A stretch of 64,000 nt of DNA from Platerodrilus igneus (lineage: Eukaryota > Arthropoda > Insecta > Coleoptera > Lycidae), in the NCBI GenBank assembly GCA_036346225.1, contig JARFIW010000668.1:1509001-1573000 (forward strand). The letters run 5' to 3'. The notes beneath the pieces were generated by a model. It was not told the origin of the DNA. It searched no databases and saw only the letters and a list, made by a program, of their open reading frames with translations. Each line of letters starts with the position of its first letter. Position 1 is the stretch's first letter. Positions 1 to 11,574 of the stretch are shown piece by piece. The position numbers and the translations under genes were made by a program.

Positions 1-740
1 GATTCGTGTAACGTGTGATAAGTTTCATCAACACTCTCACAGTCAAGGGTGAAGTGCTTCATTAGTGCAGGACATTGCTGAATCCCACACTTCCGTTGCA
101 AGGAAGCGTTGCGGAAGGACTTTTTGGAAGTTGAACTATTTCTTACTTGTTATTGCTTTAAATATCTATCCGTTTGTTTTGCAATATTCTTCGTCGTTCT
201 GATACCGTTTACAATAGGTTTGCCTGCTTTTGAGGAAAAAAAGTAAGAGAAAAAAAATAACGATCAATACTACTGAATTACTCATACCAATTGTGTTTTA
301 TCTATTTATCTTTTGTCAACATTTAATCTGATTTATGTCTAATTGGTGTGTGAGGAAACGTTTCTGCTACTCCCCAATATTACCTCACTTTGTACTAAAG
401 ATTTGTTATATTGCTTTTAACGTTGTTACATTATATAGATTATCTAAACAGTTTCTTTTTTTTTCATTCTACAAAGTACTGAATAATTTAGACTTTTCAT
501 TACTTGTTTTCTTTATTTCAGGTTTGCAGGACTAATCTTTTTTATTGCAGGTTTGCTGTTCTAATTTCTTTTCTTGCAGGTACTGTTACTAACTCCTTAC
601 CGCCGCATACATCATAGGTCAGTCTGCTTTCTACAACCCCCCCTACTCTCCGATTGAGCCGGGTCATTTCTTTGGCTTTCTTTGTGTTACGTAGCATAAA
701 TTTGGCGCCCAACGTGGCTGCCACGAAAAACGTAACAATT
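1..740 (+). mobile_element. LTR-like repeat, 3' portion, with internal PBS-like motif
   Basis: The segment is homologous, in inverted orientation, to 9174-9905. Both copies share a cytosine-rich block followed by CCGATTGAGC, then a TTTGGCGCCC core at about 689-698, and both end in GTAACA. TGGCGCCC followed by AACGTGG is a typical primer-binding-site start for insect LTR elements. Here it lies about 50 bp inside the repeat end rather than just outside it. Polypyrimidine-AG acceptor-like sites occur near 522 and 580. No coding sequence is seen. The repeat begins upstream of the window. It could be a solo LTR or an LTR plus leader. Confidence 0.6.
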
Positions 741-829
741 TATCTATTAGAAAAGCCTTTCAATGGCTTCAAATTAGTCAGACGTCGATTATAAGCAATT
801 TAGTGATCATTAAATTTCACCCCTACAAA

Positions 830-1445
830 ATGAATCTTCATCAAGAATTAAATGAAGATGATTCAGACTCGCGATTGGAATTTTGTAAGAACATGATGGA
901 AAAGATTGTTCAGAATCCAAAATTTTAATTGCTCATTGTTTTTCCAGGTGAATCAACCTTTCAACTCAATGGCGAAGTGAATCGTCACAATTGCAGATTT
1001 TGTAGCGATGAAACTCCTCATTGGTTGCGCGAACATCACACGCAGTATCCGCAAAGATTAAATGTTAGGGCAGTTATTTTTAGGGACCGAATAGTTGGAC
1101 CTTTTTTCATAGATGGGACTTTAGATGGTCCGAAGTATTTGGAATTATTGCAGGTGGAAATAGTATCAGCGATACAGGAGATAGCTGGCGAAGAATACGA
1201 TGAGGTTTGTTTTCAGTAAGATAACGCGCCTGCACATTTTCGGACAATTGTAAGGGACTATCTAAATGAACAGTTCAATAATCGTTGGATAGGTAGGAGA
1301 GGAACGATTGAGTGACCAGCCAGATCAGCTGATCTGAATCCACTGAACTTTTTCTTTTGGGGCTACATAAAGAATAAAATTTAAGTAACACAACCATGGG
1401 TTCTGGAAGATGTGAGACAAAGAATAGTGAATGTTTGCACTGATA
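830..1445 (+). pseudogene. Tc1/mariner-superfamily transposase, 3' remnant
   Basis: Conceptual translation gives an N-terminal segment (ELNEDDSDSRLEFCKNMMEK), then [35 protein letters not shown] and DNAPAH, then a PARSADLNPLNFFFWGY block. These are hallmarks of DDE transposases of the IS630/Tc1/mariner superfamily common in insects. The second catalytic aspartate (DNAPAH) and the downstream DLNPL motif remain. The expected first-aspartate motif has become FPGE. Stops occur at about 926 (end of the N-terminal piece), 1217 (just before DNAPAH) and 1313. The helix-turn-helix DNA-binding half is missing and no terminal inverted repeats are evident. It is a dead 5'-truncated copy. Confidence 0.85.
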
Positions 1446-1489
1446 TAACAACTTAAATTATACAAAGTATTATTGAAATTCAAAAAATT

Positions 1490-2150
1490 TAATGACTTCA
1501 AAGTTGTTCAGTGTTCCCACTGCAAAAACAATTTTTACCTTGGAATGTCGTTGAAGGTCATGCTCAAGGTCATCGTTAAGGTAATATTTGAATGTAAAAT
1601 TTCCTACTCTTTCCAAATACGCAATAAAAAGTAGGGGTTCCCATTTAAAAATCCTAGTTGACCTTAACAAGGTCAAAGTCAAGTCTAAGGTCACCATTAA
1701 ATAGCCAGGGAAAAATCCTGACACATTTGTTCTTATCATTTTTCAAAAAATTAACCGTCTCAAGGTTATTCAGTGTTCTCGTTGCAAAAACAACATTGAC
1801 TTTGGAATAACGTTGAAGGTCATGGTCAAGGTCATGCTTGAATGTTAACTTTCCTGCTTTTTCCAAATCTGCAATAAATAGTAAAGGTTCCCATTTGAAA
1901 AATATAGTTGACCTTCAAATGGCTTTGAATGACAAGGTCGATGTTGAATTCAAGGTCACCATTCAACCGAGCGTCAAAGTTCCTACAGTTTTTGTTGGAT
2001 ACTTTTTTCCGAAAATGCGTTCCAAGCGATATATCTTATCGTTTCCATACTTTTTGAACACTCGGTATATACGGTGTTACCAACAACTTAACACCATCAC
2101 AACGTCATACATAAATACACAGATCTGCATGACCTTGAATAAAACCAACA
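1490..2150. repeat. Two diverged direct repeats rich in TCAAGGTCA-like motifs
   Basis: About 1490-1745 and 1752-1965 are imperfect direct copies: CAGTGTTC-type start, GTTGAAGGTCATG, TTTCCAAAT, then a GTTGACCTT block. About ten copies of AAGGTCA or its complement occur, several as TCAAGGTCA, for example near 1562, 1818 and 1949 and inverted near 2130. The ORFs that cross it on either strand look like by-products of the repeat. Confidence 0.75.
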
Positions 2151-2189
2151 TATTTCATGAACATACAAAAGCGGTTAATCTAGCATCAT

Positions 2190-3075
2190 GAGGATTGCAT
2201 TAAATCATATAGCGACTTCTTCAAGTCACAAATACGGTCGCAAACATCATCAAAATGTATCGGCTGTGTCATGAATATTTCAGATTCAACAGAACCATTT
2301 AAGAAAGATGTTTTGACGTCAAATTGTTCAAGTACCAATCCCTCTAGTGCAGCAATTGCAAATACCTTACGAATTGCATCGGAGCGTGCAACTGGACTAA
2401 ACTTTTCATCGTATTTCTAAACCTTGTTTCGAAAAATTACCACATGCAGCTTGCTCGGAAAGGTCAATTTCATTATAAGTTTTGTATTTAATACGAACGC
2501 CCATCTGTCGTCTATCGTATATTTACCATCTCGAATTGGAACTAAATCCCATGTTCTAGCTTTATTAAGTGTTTTAATTTCATCCTTCATAGCAGTTAAC
2601 CATTTATTTTTGTCAATGCATAATCGAAAGTTTGCGGACGTGCATATTCTAATTATTGATCCATGTCTAATGTACACGTCACTTACTATTTGACGACGGG
2701 CGGCGTGGAAGAATACTATCCTGAAACTCATTATTTTTAATCTTTCTGGAATACGATTGTGGCGGCTCAAACGATTAGGAATTGAGTTTACAGGTCCTGA
2801 TTGCAAAGACTCCACAACCGCTCCACTTTTGGCATGCTTGATTAAATCAAGAGAATCACAACTCGACGGGTCATTTAAGGGAATTGCTTCTGAAGTAGTA
2901 CATACAGATTCCGGCTTAAAGTCCACATTATGTGACTTATATATCCAATTCCTTTCAGCCACCCAAATTTTATATCGTCCATCAACCACTATAAAACGCC
3001 CAAGAAGTGTATTGTTATCAAATTTTCTACGGAATTTTTTAGGCATATGCATCCTTCCATATTTAAGCAAACAAT
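2190..3075 (-). pseudogene. Ty1/Copia pol fragment (integrase end to RT start)
   Basis: Read on the minus strand from 3075: LKYGRMHMPKKFRRKFDNN and a GRFIVVDGRYKIWVAERN block (Copia integrase C-terminal region), then KNKWLTAMKDEIKTLNKART followed by WDLVPI (start of Copia RT). In another frame come YDEKFSPVARSDAIRKVFAI and LEQFDVKTSFLNGS (RT palm entry), ending near 2190. The order and motifs fit Copia pol. At least one frameshift near 2420 separates the RT halves, and a stop lies near 2190. No LTRs or protease are present. The 5' truncation point abuts the LINE fragment at about 3076. Confidence 0.85.
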
Positions 3076-3337
3076 ATTTACCCTCTTAGATACAGCAATA
3101 CCTTCAGCTCCTCTTGAAGTACGAACCCAATCGCAACAACGCATAATCGACAACACTCTAACCCAACCAAACACGGACCCTGACACAGATATTGAACTCT
3201 CCCCCTTAGATTCCTTCGTTACCAAACTAAACCCCCATAATGCCCCCGGCCCAGACCTCATCACCAACCTGATCCTACAAAAATCTTGGCCCATCATTAG
3301 AGAATCCACTCGCTTACTATGGAACGTCCCGTTCTAA
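3076..3337 (+). pseudogene. LINE reverse transcriptase, N-terminal piece (split element)
   Basis: The translation contains LNPHNAPGPDLITNLILQ, the conserved A-P-G-P-D entry block of Jockey/I/R1-type non-LTR reverse transcriptases, followed by ESTRLLWN. The reading breaks off at about 3337. The same protein resumes after 5200, so this is the left part of a LINE interrupted by the 3338-5190 sequence. The apurinic endonuclease and ORF1 are absent, consistent with 5' truncation. Confidence 0.8.
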
Positions 3338-5190
3338 GTTTTATAACTCATTGCAACTTTTAGTATCTTTTTAACATAATGCTCTGTGGTTAGCAGCCTT
3401 CGAATCTCTCCTTTGGTTAGATATTTCACTGAATTGACATTTGTCAAGTTGTTATTGTAGTACGGAATTAATGTGTTGCACATTAATTTGTTTTGGTTCA
3501 TAAAAAAGTGGTTTAATTGTGGGAAAATGTTATCTCACCTAAGGACGATAACGAGCCCATGTGGTGGCTCTTCCTTCTTGATCCAGCCTTCGAATCGAAA
3601 CGACGAACTTGGTGCGTTAGCAAAATTTATATCGCTTATTTTAGCGGATTCTAGCTTACTACCTTGGATAAAATTAATCTTTCTGGTGTTTGTGAGTAAG
3701 AAAGTTAATTATTACGCCTTTGGCGGATTTCACGTCGTTTTGATTAATACTATTCGTTTGGCCTTCGTTCAATTAGAGAAGCACATTTTTGTGATATTTG
3801 TTATATTCTACCCAAATTGTTATGTGGTAAGTAATTGCTTTGTAGCACTTCTTGTTCTATGTGTTACATGAATTTTAGGGTCCAAATTTAAGTCCAAATT
3901 TACGCCTACGTACAAATTTACGTCTAAGACTACGACTAAGTTTAGCAGTTCCAATTTAAGTAGATGCACATTTGTGAAGATTTGTTTAAGTAATCGTTCT
4001 GGTGGTATTACGATTACCCAGACTCGACAACTTACTGAAATAGATGGTATTGAAGCTCCCGACGAAGAACTAATTATTGATACAATAAGTTCCATCTGCT
4101 GGACTACCGAAATATTAATCGAAACCTGTTGGAGTTATCCGTGGATGAATATTACACCTGAAGCGATTTTGTGTGACCATCTGTAATTGCTGTAATCCCG
4201 TTAAGTTGGATTTGGAATCCTTGACTGCTACTGGTGCATTGGAATTACTTCTTGAGGTCGTATACTTCCTTATTTAAGTGTGTTGTGTATGTTCTGTTGA
4301 GATTATTGGATTAATACTTTTGTGTATGAAACCTTATATTCACCCTCTTATTATTTTGCTTTGCATGCAACCATACTTACACCTGTGTGTACGGTGGGTT
4401 GCGATAATTAACGTAAAATCTGTATTTATGATAAAATTATTTAGGTATTAATGTTTGAATGCTTCCTTAGTAAGTGCTATGTTCTTATGATTAATGCTAA
4501 CAACTAGTTAATGCGTTCCAGGGATTTATGCATATTGATTGTAAATCTAGTCACGAGTTTAGACCCTTGGTTAAATTATTACTCACTTGAGTTATGCGGT
4601 TACAGCGTACTTAGTGGCCACCAAGTCTGCGTACCCGATTATTACTTAGTACGAATTATTTTTGCGTATCGGCTCGTGCCCGGATATTCTGAACACCATT
4701 GCATTCTTACTGTTAAATATTATTTATACAATCACCTGGAGTAAACATATATTTGCTTATTGTGAGCACTTAGCTTGGTTAATTTTCTCTTGAATCATTT
4801 GGGTTTGAATCTTGTATGTATGATTATTTGTAGAATTATTTGTTCTAGTGAAATTTATATTTATGTGTTTGATTTCATATTTGGCATTGTAGTTACTTCA
4901 ATAAATTCAGGTTTAATTCTGTGCCCTGTTAATTTATTGATATAGTGAGTTACCTTGGGTTTCGCCCGAGAATAGTGGAACATTCTGCTTGCTGCTGTTC
5001 CTGGCGCCCATTAATAAAATAGTTAGTTTTGACTTATTGGACCTTTCTAGTGGTTCCTTATGGTCCCTGAATGCGATTCTTTACCCACCGCCCTGATGAT
5101 TCTTTTCTGAGCTATTCCGGAGCACTATTTGTCAAGGTAACGTTAAGGAACCCATTATATCGATTAGATATCGAATTTTACCGAGGCAAC
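3338..5190. mobile_element. Insertion splitting the LINE, LTR/leader-like
   Basis: This block interrupts an otherwise collinear LINE RT. GGAAC occurs on both sides (about 3321 and 5149) and may be a 5-bp target duplication. No credible protein is encoded. Near 5001 there is CTGGCGCCCATTAATAAA, which begins like a primer-binding site. The general architecture (TA-rich body, donor-like GTAAG, TGGCGCC core near one end) recalls the LTR-like repeats at 1-740 and 9174-11066, but I could not align them. It is probably a solo LTR or LTR-plus-leader fragment. Confidence 0.45.
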
Positions 5191-5199
5191 TATTTCAAA

Positions 5200-7090
5200 A
5201 ATTTCTCTCCTCTAAGATTTTCCTGACCCATTTAAATATGCTTCCATCTTTTTTATACTCAAACCCAGTAAGCCTCCTGAAGATCCCATATCCTAAAAAC
5301 CTATTGCATTTCTTCCAACACTTGGTAAACTCTTGAACAGGCTATCCTATACAAACTAAACTCACACATAGAACGTAATTCCTTACTCTCACGTAACCAA
5401 CACAGCTTTAACTCGGGGCATAGCGCTAAACGTACAATTCGCTCCCTAACGAAACGGTCTAAACATCCCCTTATATATACGTAGTCTCCTTATTCCTCGA
5501 CTTCCACTCAGCCTTTGATCTCCTTTTGTAGCCCAATCTTCTTAATCAACTTAAACAAGACAATTTCCCTTCCATCTCTACCTCTTAATAAAAATTTTCC
5601 TCTCATCCTGAACAGCCACCCTGACCTCCAATTTTCACTTGGTTACTAAACCTCTGACCCAAAGATGTCCACAAGGTTCCCGTTTATCACCTACTTTATG
5701 GAACCTCTCTTAGACCTTAATATCCCAAACACCTCTACCTTCGCTTACGCCGATGACATAGCTTTCCGTATTCAAGGCAACTCTCGTGCCTCTATAAAAT
5801 CCATCGCTGCCGTCCTGATTAATTCAATTGAATCTTGGTTCTCTTTAAACAGATAACCACTCTTCCCATCTAAAACAAAAATGCTCCTACTCAAAGCTAC
5901 CTCAGCCCAAACCAAAATCCTAAGGTTCACATCCCTAACACACCAATTCACCTCTCAATAACAGCTCGCTATCTTAGACTACACACTGACGCACACCTAA
6001 AAATGAACTCCCACCTCTCCAAACTTCGAACCAAAACACAAATCACACTCCTTAACCTACTTCATGCACTCCCAAGGTCAGTCCACCTCACCAATCCAAC
6101 ACGAAGACTAATCATTAACCACATCATAATCTCGATCGTCAGATACGCAGTAGATTGTTGGCTCTCGCTTAGACCCCCCTCCCCCAGACGTACCCTCAAT
6201 ACCATCATAAGACCTTTCCTACTTTACACCTCAAGAGCGTACAGAACCAACCTTCACAGCATCCTTGTATACCCTGCTTCAAATCCCTCCGATCGAAATC
6301 CAACTAAACGCCTCGCTCCAAATCCGAAACCTCAAACATAACCTACCGATCATCCTACACGACAGAACACTTCTCTATGACGAATTCCGTACTCTTCCTA
6401 AAACTGACATAAAATCCCGAATACATAACTCCCTACTGCATTCCTGGCAAGGTCTTTGGTCCCACTCCACCACAGGCAGATATACATTTGTTATCTTCCC
6501 TGATATCACAAACATCCCTCCACATACTTCTTTCTGTAATCCCCTTACAATGCAATTTCTGTCCGGCCATGGTAACTTTCGTAATAAACTCCGTCAATTC
6601 CATTTAACTCCTTCCCTTCACTGTCCTTGCAACAATCGATCTTTATAAACCCTACAACACCTGATATACTCCTGCTCCCTAACCTCTCTATTACGAATCA
6701 ACCTCAAGCAATCTACAAACTTTGACCCGTTTTCCCCATTTCCTAACGTAAACTTACTAGTCACTAACTACCCTCAAGAATTCAACCATTTCCTAAATGA
6801 AATCTTTTTAACCAAACCTACCACACACAACCAGCCGCATTAACATACTTAATATACTCTTGCAATTCACTACCACATCACACTTAGCCTCGTACTATGC
6901 ACACAATCAGCACCACTCCGTGTGGACAAATACCCCTCACCAGAACTTCAAGAATCTCAGTTGTCTTTGAATTATTTATTATAAGTTCTTCAAATAGATG
7001 TAAATACTTATAATGTACGGCTAGTATGTGCTCTAGCCTAGGTATAGTCCACAACAATAAACTAATTTATTTATCTATGTATCTATATGT
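5200..7090 (+). pseudogene. LINE reverse transcriptase and C-terminal region, I/R1-like
   Basis: This continues the piece at 3076-3337. Scattered frames give a SYRPI-like block (near 5290), LFLDFHSAFD (near 5495), a stretch with TFAYADDIAF at about 5740-5765 carrying the catalytic A-D-D, and a thumb/connection region (6003-6340). A C-terminal region at 6265-6650 includes TMQFLSGHGNFRNKL, like the T-G-H-G-x-F motif after the RNase H region of R1/I/LOA-type elements. Many stops and frameshifts make it a pseudogene. The 3' end has AATAAA near 7053 and a TTTATCTATGTATCTAT tail ending about 7090. Clade assignment is tentative. Confidence 0.75.
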
Positions 7091-8799
7091 TCATTCTCTA
7101 CCAAAAATGCGTAACTAATAAAAATTGTCAAAAACAATCCCACTCCATAGTTCATAAGGTGTTTTCCTGGTAAACGAGATGTTCTTTTTCTTTTAGATAC
7201 ACGCAAATTTGACCAATTAGGAATAGAGCTTAGTTTGTTTATTTTGTTATTTATTATGATATTCACTTTGATAATATAGATTATATAAACAAGATAGATT
7301 TATCTTATTATTTACATTTAGTTTAAATTAGGAAGTGAAAAAAGAAATGTACATCAGGTTCCATCAACCTGCATTGCAGAAAAAAATCATTTAAATCGTC
7401 TCATAGAACACCCATCGTTTAGTGAAACTGAATTCAGGTGGGTTGGCGCTCAACTGCAGTTTATAATACAGAAAGTTCGTAAGTGATTGTTGAAGTTTGT
7501 TTACTCCTAAAAGATTTGCATCTCCTCTTACAAATCCTATCCTTCACCATTAAAAGCTTACTGGTGCATGAATTGCTGTTACGTCTCTTTAGTAGAATAA
7601 ATTTAATTTAAGTAGCTAGCGTCAATTTAGCACTTAACACGTTAGTTAAAACTATTTGTAGAAATTGTTATATTTTTATCTGACAAGTTTTACTGTTTGC
7701 CACACATATCTTGTGTCCCGAATTGATAAAGCGCCTCTACACAAAGCATGTCCCTTATGATACGGGTGAAAGGATTATTTTATTCATTTCTACTATGACA
7801 CAATCCAAGCTTGAAACATGCATTATCATTATTAATCATGGCTCAAACCGTAAAATCCTCCAGGAATAAAATAAAGTTTGGTTTTTTGCACAGACAAACT
7901 TATGAACCCGAAAAAAAAGGTGTCTTACGATTAAAATGTTATATCTTATTTTCTAATTAAACTAACAGGATACGTTAATTTCTAATGTTTTTTATTGTCT
8001 TATTAAAATTTTTTTTTATGTTTTGTCTTGATTCATCTTCCATTTATAAGAAAAATAACTTTGTCAATGTAGCACGTGTATCAAAGAAATAAATTGTTCG
8101 TGTTTCCCAACGTTTGAAAAGGTGGAGTACTTGATTTGTACATCTAGATACATACGTTTACATGTAGCTTTACATCTTACGCATCTAGTTTGTAAGATAA
8201 AAATGTAATGAATACGCCACGTTTAGAATTAAAGTTTAGAGCGAATAAGATGTTTAAGATTAAAACAATAACGGTAGTGGTTAGAAGGAGTGTGAATGAT
8301 TAATCATCACACAGATAAAATTCCACCTGAGTTAATATTGTTTTTCTAAAACGAAAGCATTTAACGTAAACATCTAATAATTAAAAATCTTTAAATGAGT
8401 AATACAACCTTTTTAGTATTATGTATTTGCTGCGGTTTTAGATTAGATATCAAATTGACCTATTTGCAAATTAAACAGTGCATGAGTGTGTTATATGCGG
8501 TTAATTGACTCATAGGTTGACCTTGACTCTTGTGGTTGTAAAATCTAAGGCGTAAAGGACATTGTTATTATGATAAGACAACATTAAATGTACCAAGAAA
8601 TCGCAGGCGCTTATTCAATAGCCTAGGTGATTTTGGTCCATTTTTCTCGTATTAAAAAAAATTTTTTTTAGTTTGCTTCATGACCCTTTTACAAAATTCT
8701 TAACTGGTTTATTGTAGATACCTTCAGGTCATAAAATAACTTATTATTTTTAAAATAGTGGCGATCCTTATCAAGTGGCTAAGTAATGTGTCTTAGGCT
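7090..8799. other. No gene recognised
   Basis: AT-rich sequence with frequent stops in all frames. The only long reading frame (about 63 codons, minus strand, near 7075-7266) has no recognisable motif. No repeat partner elsewhere in the window was noticed. Confidence 0.5.
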
Positions 8800-11574
8800 T
8801 GAACAATTCCGGGCATTCCGGCGACTAATATCTCTTATAGGGAGGGTGGACTACTCGAAGAAATATCCTCTAAATTGAGCATTTATGAAAAAAATACACA
8901 GATTTAAAACCCATTTATTAACTCGGTGATATAACATTCCTTTAAATAATACCACGGTGTTGCACTATTATAAGAAATTAAACATATAACAATTCTTAAT
9001 ATCACCGTGGTCTAAAAGCAATTACTTCAAGTTCCAATTCTGCCCAATTAAAGATGTTACTTTTATGTAAATACAAGTTCACGTATTTCATGTGATCAAA
9101 CATAAACAAAACCTCGAATAGATACAAAACCTATTATTATTACTAATAAAACATGCCATTCAGGGCACAAATTTGTTACCTAATTCGTGGCAGTCCCTGT
9201 TCGGGCGCCAAAGTTATGCTACGTTGGCTCGTAGCCGTGCGTAACACAAAGAAAATCAAAGAAATGACCGGGCTCAATCGGAGATTAGGGGGGGTTGTAG
9301 AAAGCAGACCAACATACCATGTACGCGGCTGTAAGGAGTTAGTGATAATACCTGCAAGAAAAAAAATAGTTAAGCAAACCTGAAATAAAGAAAAGAATAA
9401 GCATAGCAGCAATGATAAGTCTAAATTATTCAGTACTTTGTAGAATGTAAGAAAAACTGTTTGGATAATCTATATAATATAACAACGGTAAAAGCAATAC
9501 AAAAATTTTTATCACAAAGTGAGGTAATATTGGGGAGTAGCAGAAACGTTTCCTCACACACCAATTAAACATAAATCAGACAAAATGTTAACAAAAGATA
9601 AATAGGTAAGACACAATTGATATGAGTAATTCAGTAGTATTGGTTGTTTTTTTTTCTTTTTCTTTTCTTAATAGCAGGCAAGTCTATTGTAAAAGGTATC
9701 AGAACGACGAAGACATGACAAAACAACGGATAGATATTTAAAGTAATAACTAGTAGGAAATAGTTCAACTTACAAAAAGTCCTTCAGTAACGCTTCCTTG
9801 CAGTTGCAGTGTGGGATTCACGATGTCCTGCACTAACGAAGCACTTCACCCTGGACTGTGAGGGTGTTGATGGAATTTCTTACACTTTACACTAATCACA
9901 CCTACGTATTTCACTGGTGTTAGCAGCAGACTTTATCATGCTGATGGAACTATGTAGCATTGATAAATTCTTGTTAATTCTATTTCCTGAGACAATAATT
10001 TCGAAATATTTTGTAACACAAATCGTAACAAAAAATGGTAATAAAAACTTAGAATCACGGGCTTTCAAGGCACGATGTAATGCATTAAACGCGAGGTGCT
10101 TTATTTGCTACCTATGGTAACAAAGAAAAATCTAATACTTTTGAATAACGAAAATTTGCGCAAACAACGATCTATTTTAGATTCGTTGGGGTTAGAAAAT
10201 TCAGAAACTACAGTATCAACTGTCTTTACATGTGCATGAGATACCTGTTTATAAGAAGCAACCTTTGTTCTACTAAACCTGCTACAACTGTATCATCATT
10301 TGTTTTTGAAGCACTCAAGCTTAAAACTGTATTTGGATAATCCAAAGTATGCACTACTCTGATAACAAAAGGACCACGAAAACTAGATCACACACACAGT
10401 TCCAATATTAAAAAGACAAATCAACTAAAAAAACACAATTAGTAAAGCAACGCGTATCACTAAGTCAAAGTTCCGTAAACCGCACGTGCAGGTCGAGTAA
10501 ACACGTTCGCCTATCAAGCATACTTCCTTCAAATGTAATCAGAACTACACTTTATACAGTTAAAATACAACTTTTATTTCACAAGAAAACAACTAAAATC
10601 GTGCCGCGCTTGTTCAGGAACAATACGAGAATTAATCCCGCATTAATTCTCACTATTGTCAAAAGCAGGAAGAAGCAGTATTTTCAACGTACTTCATATA
10701 TCGGAACAAAGAACAAAACTCCACCTGCTCGCCTGTTTATATCAATTCCTCGCTATTACAACCGCTTATCGCCTCTTATCTAGACTTGTATATCTACATA
10801 AGGAACGAAATTTATATTTACGGCAAGACAAGAACGATGCAATCTATAATTAATTACAAGCTGTTTAACATTCATTCCTTGGAATTTATTTATTAATGAG
10901 AATCAATCTTCAATTTATCTATCTTTAATTAATACACACCAGTTAAATTGCATACAATTTTGAATTATTCTAAAGTATTTACTTGATACAAACAGCGATC
11001 CAAAAACGATGTATTTTAAGAATTGAGTATAGCGTAAAATGTTAAACGACAAAAATGCACGTTACAAATTGTCTAAATCTAAACAATTAAGGTAAGTGCA
11101 CGCACATTAAGTTTACCCTTCCAGAAATTTACAATCACCGGTTCGGCCGTTGATTTTGTCAGCCGTCGATGTCCACATACAGTAACTTTACGTGAAATAA
11201 AATTATTAGGATTAGGAATCCTTTTTTTTTCACCAACACCTTCAAGTTAGTTTATATTGTGATAATAAATGCAGACACACTACGGCATGCAACTGCGTGC
11301 TGGTATACCACAGCCGTAATTAATACACGTATTTTATGGAATTTCTCCCTATAACTTGGCCTGTTACTTGAATCCAATGACTGGAAGACTACTATCTCCA
11401 TGCACTAGAAGTACCAATTGTCGATCAGAACTCGCAATCCACTATCAGCACCCAGTTTGTACATGAAACCACCGCGGTTAGCGTCCAAATTTTCGTGCAC
11501 ACTTTGTCATTTCGTTTTTCTATCTGACAGTTCTCGTCTTTTTTTTATTTATGTCATCGGCGTAGGTTTCCTGT
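8800..11574 (-). mobile_element. Gypsy-1 left (3') LTR, split by a 1.9-kb insertion
   Basis: 8800-9173 plus 11067-11574 together align with 18843-18961 plus 25031-25777, giving an LTR of about 870-890 bp. The plus-strand edge is TGAACAATTCC at 8800, matching CGAACAATTCC at 18843. The outer edge is less certain: similarity stops after CGTAGGT at about 11570. The LTR is broken at an AATT by the element at 9174-11066. Confidence 0.8.
9174..11066 (-). mobile_element. LTR-like insertion (1,893 bp) inside gypsy-1 left LTR
   Basis: Comparison with the uninterrupted LTR at 25261-25290 defines the insertion exactly. It begins TGTTACC, ends GTTACA, and is flanked by AATT at 9170-9173 and 11067-11070 (4-bp target duplication). 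Read on the minus strand it starts TGTAACGTG and ends GGTAACA, the TG...CA rule of LTRs. Its 9174-9905 part is the inverted partner of 1-740. At 9186-9205 (minus) it carries TGGCGCCCGAACAGGGACTG, the classic primer-binding site for lysine tRNA. A donor-like TTTTTGTAAGTTG (minus) lies near 9772. There is no protein-coding content. Confidence 0.8.

Noticed and set aside
7..20. TGTAACGTG at position 7 as the true LTR start
   Set aside because: Similarity to the 9.9-kb copy continues to the window edge, so the repeat probably begins upstream.
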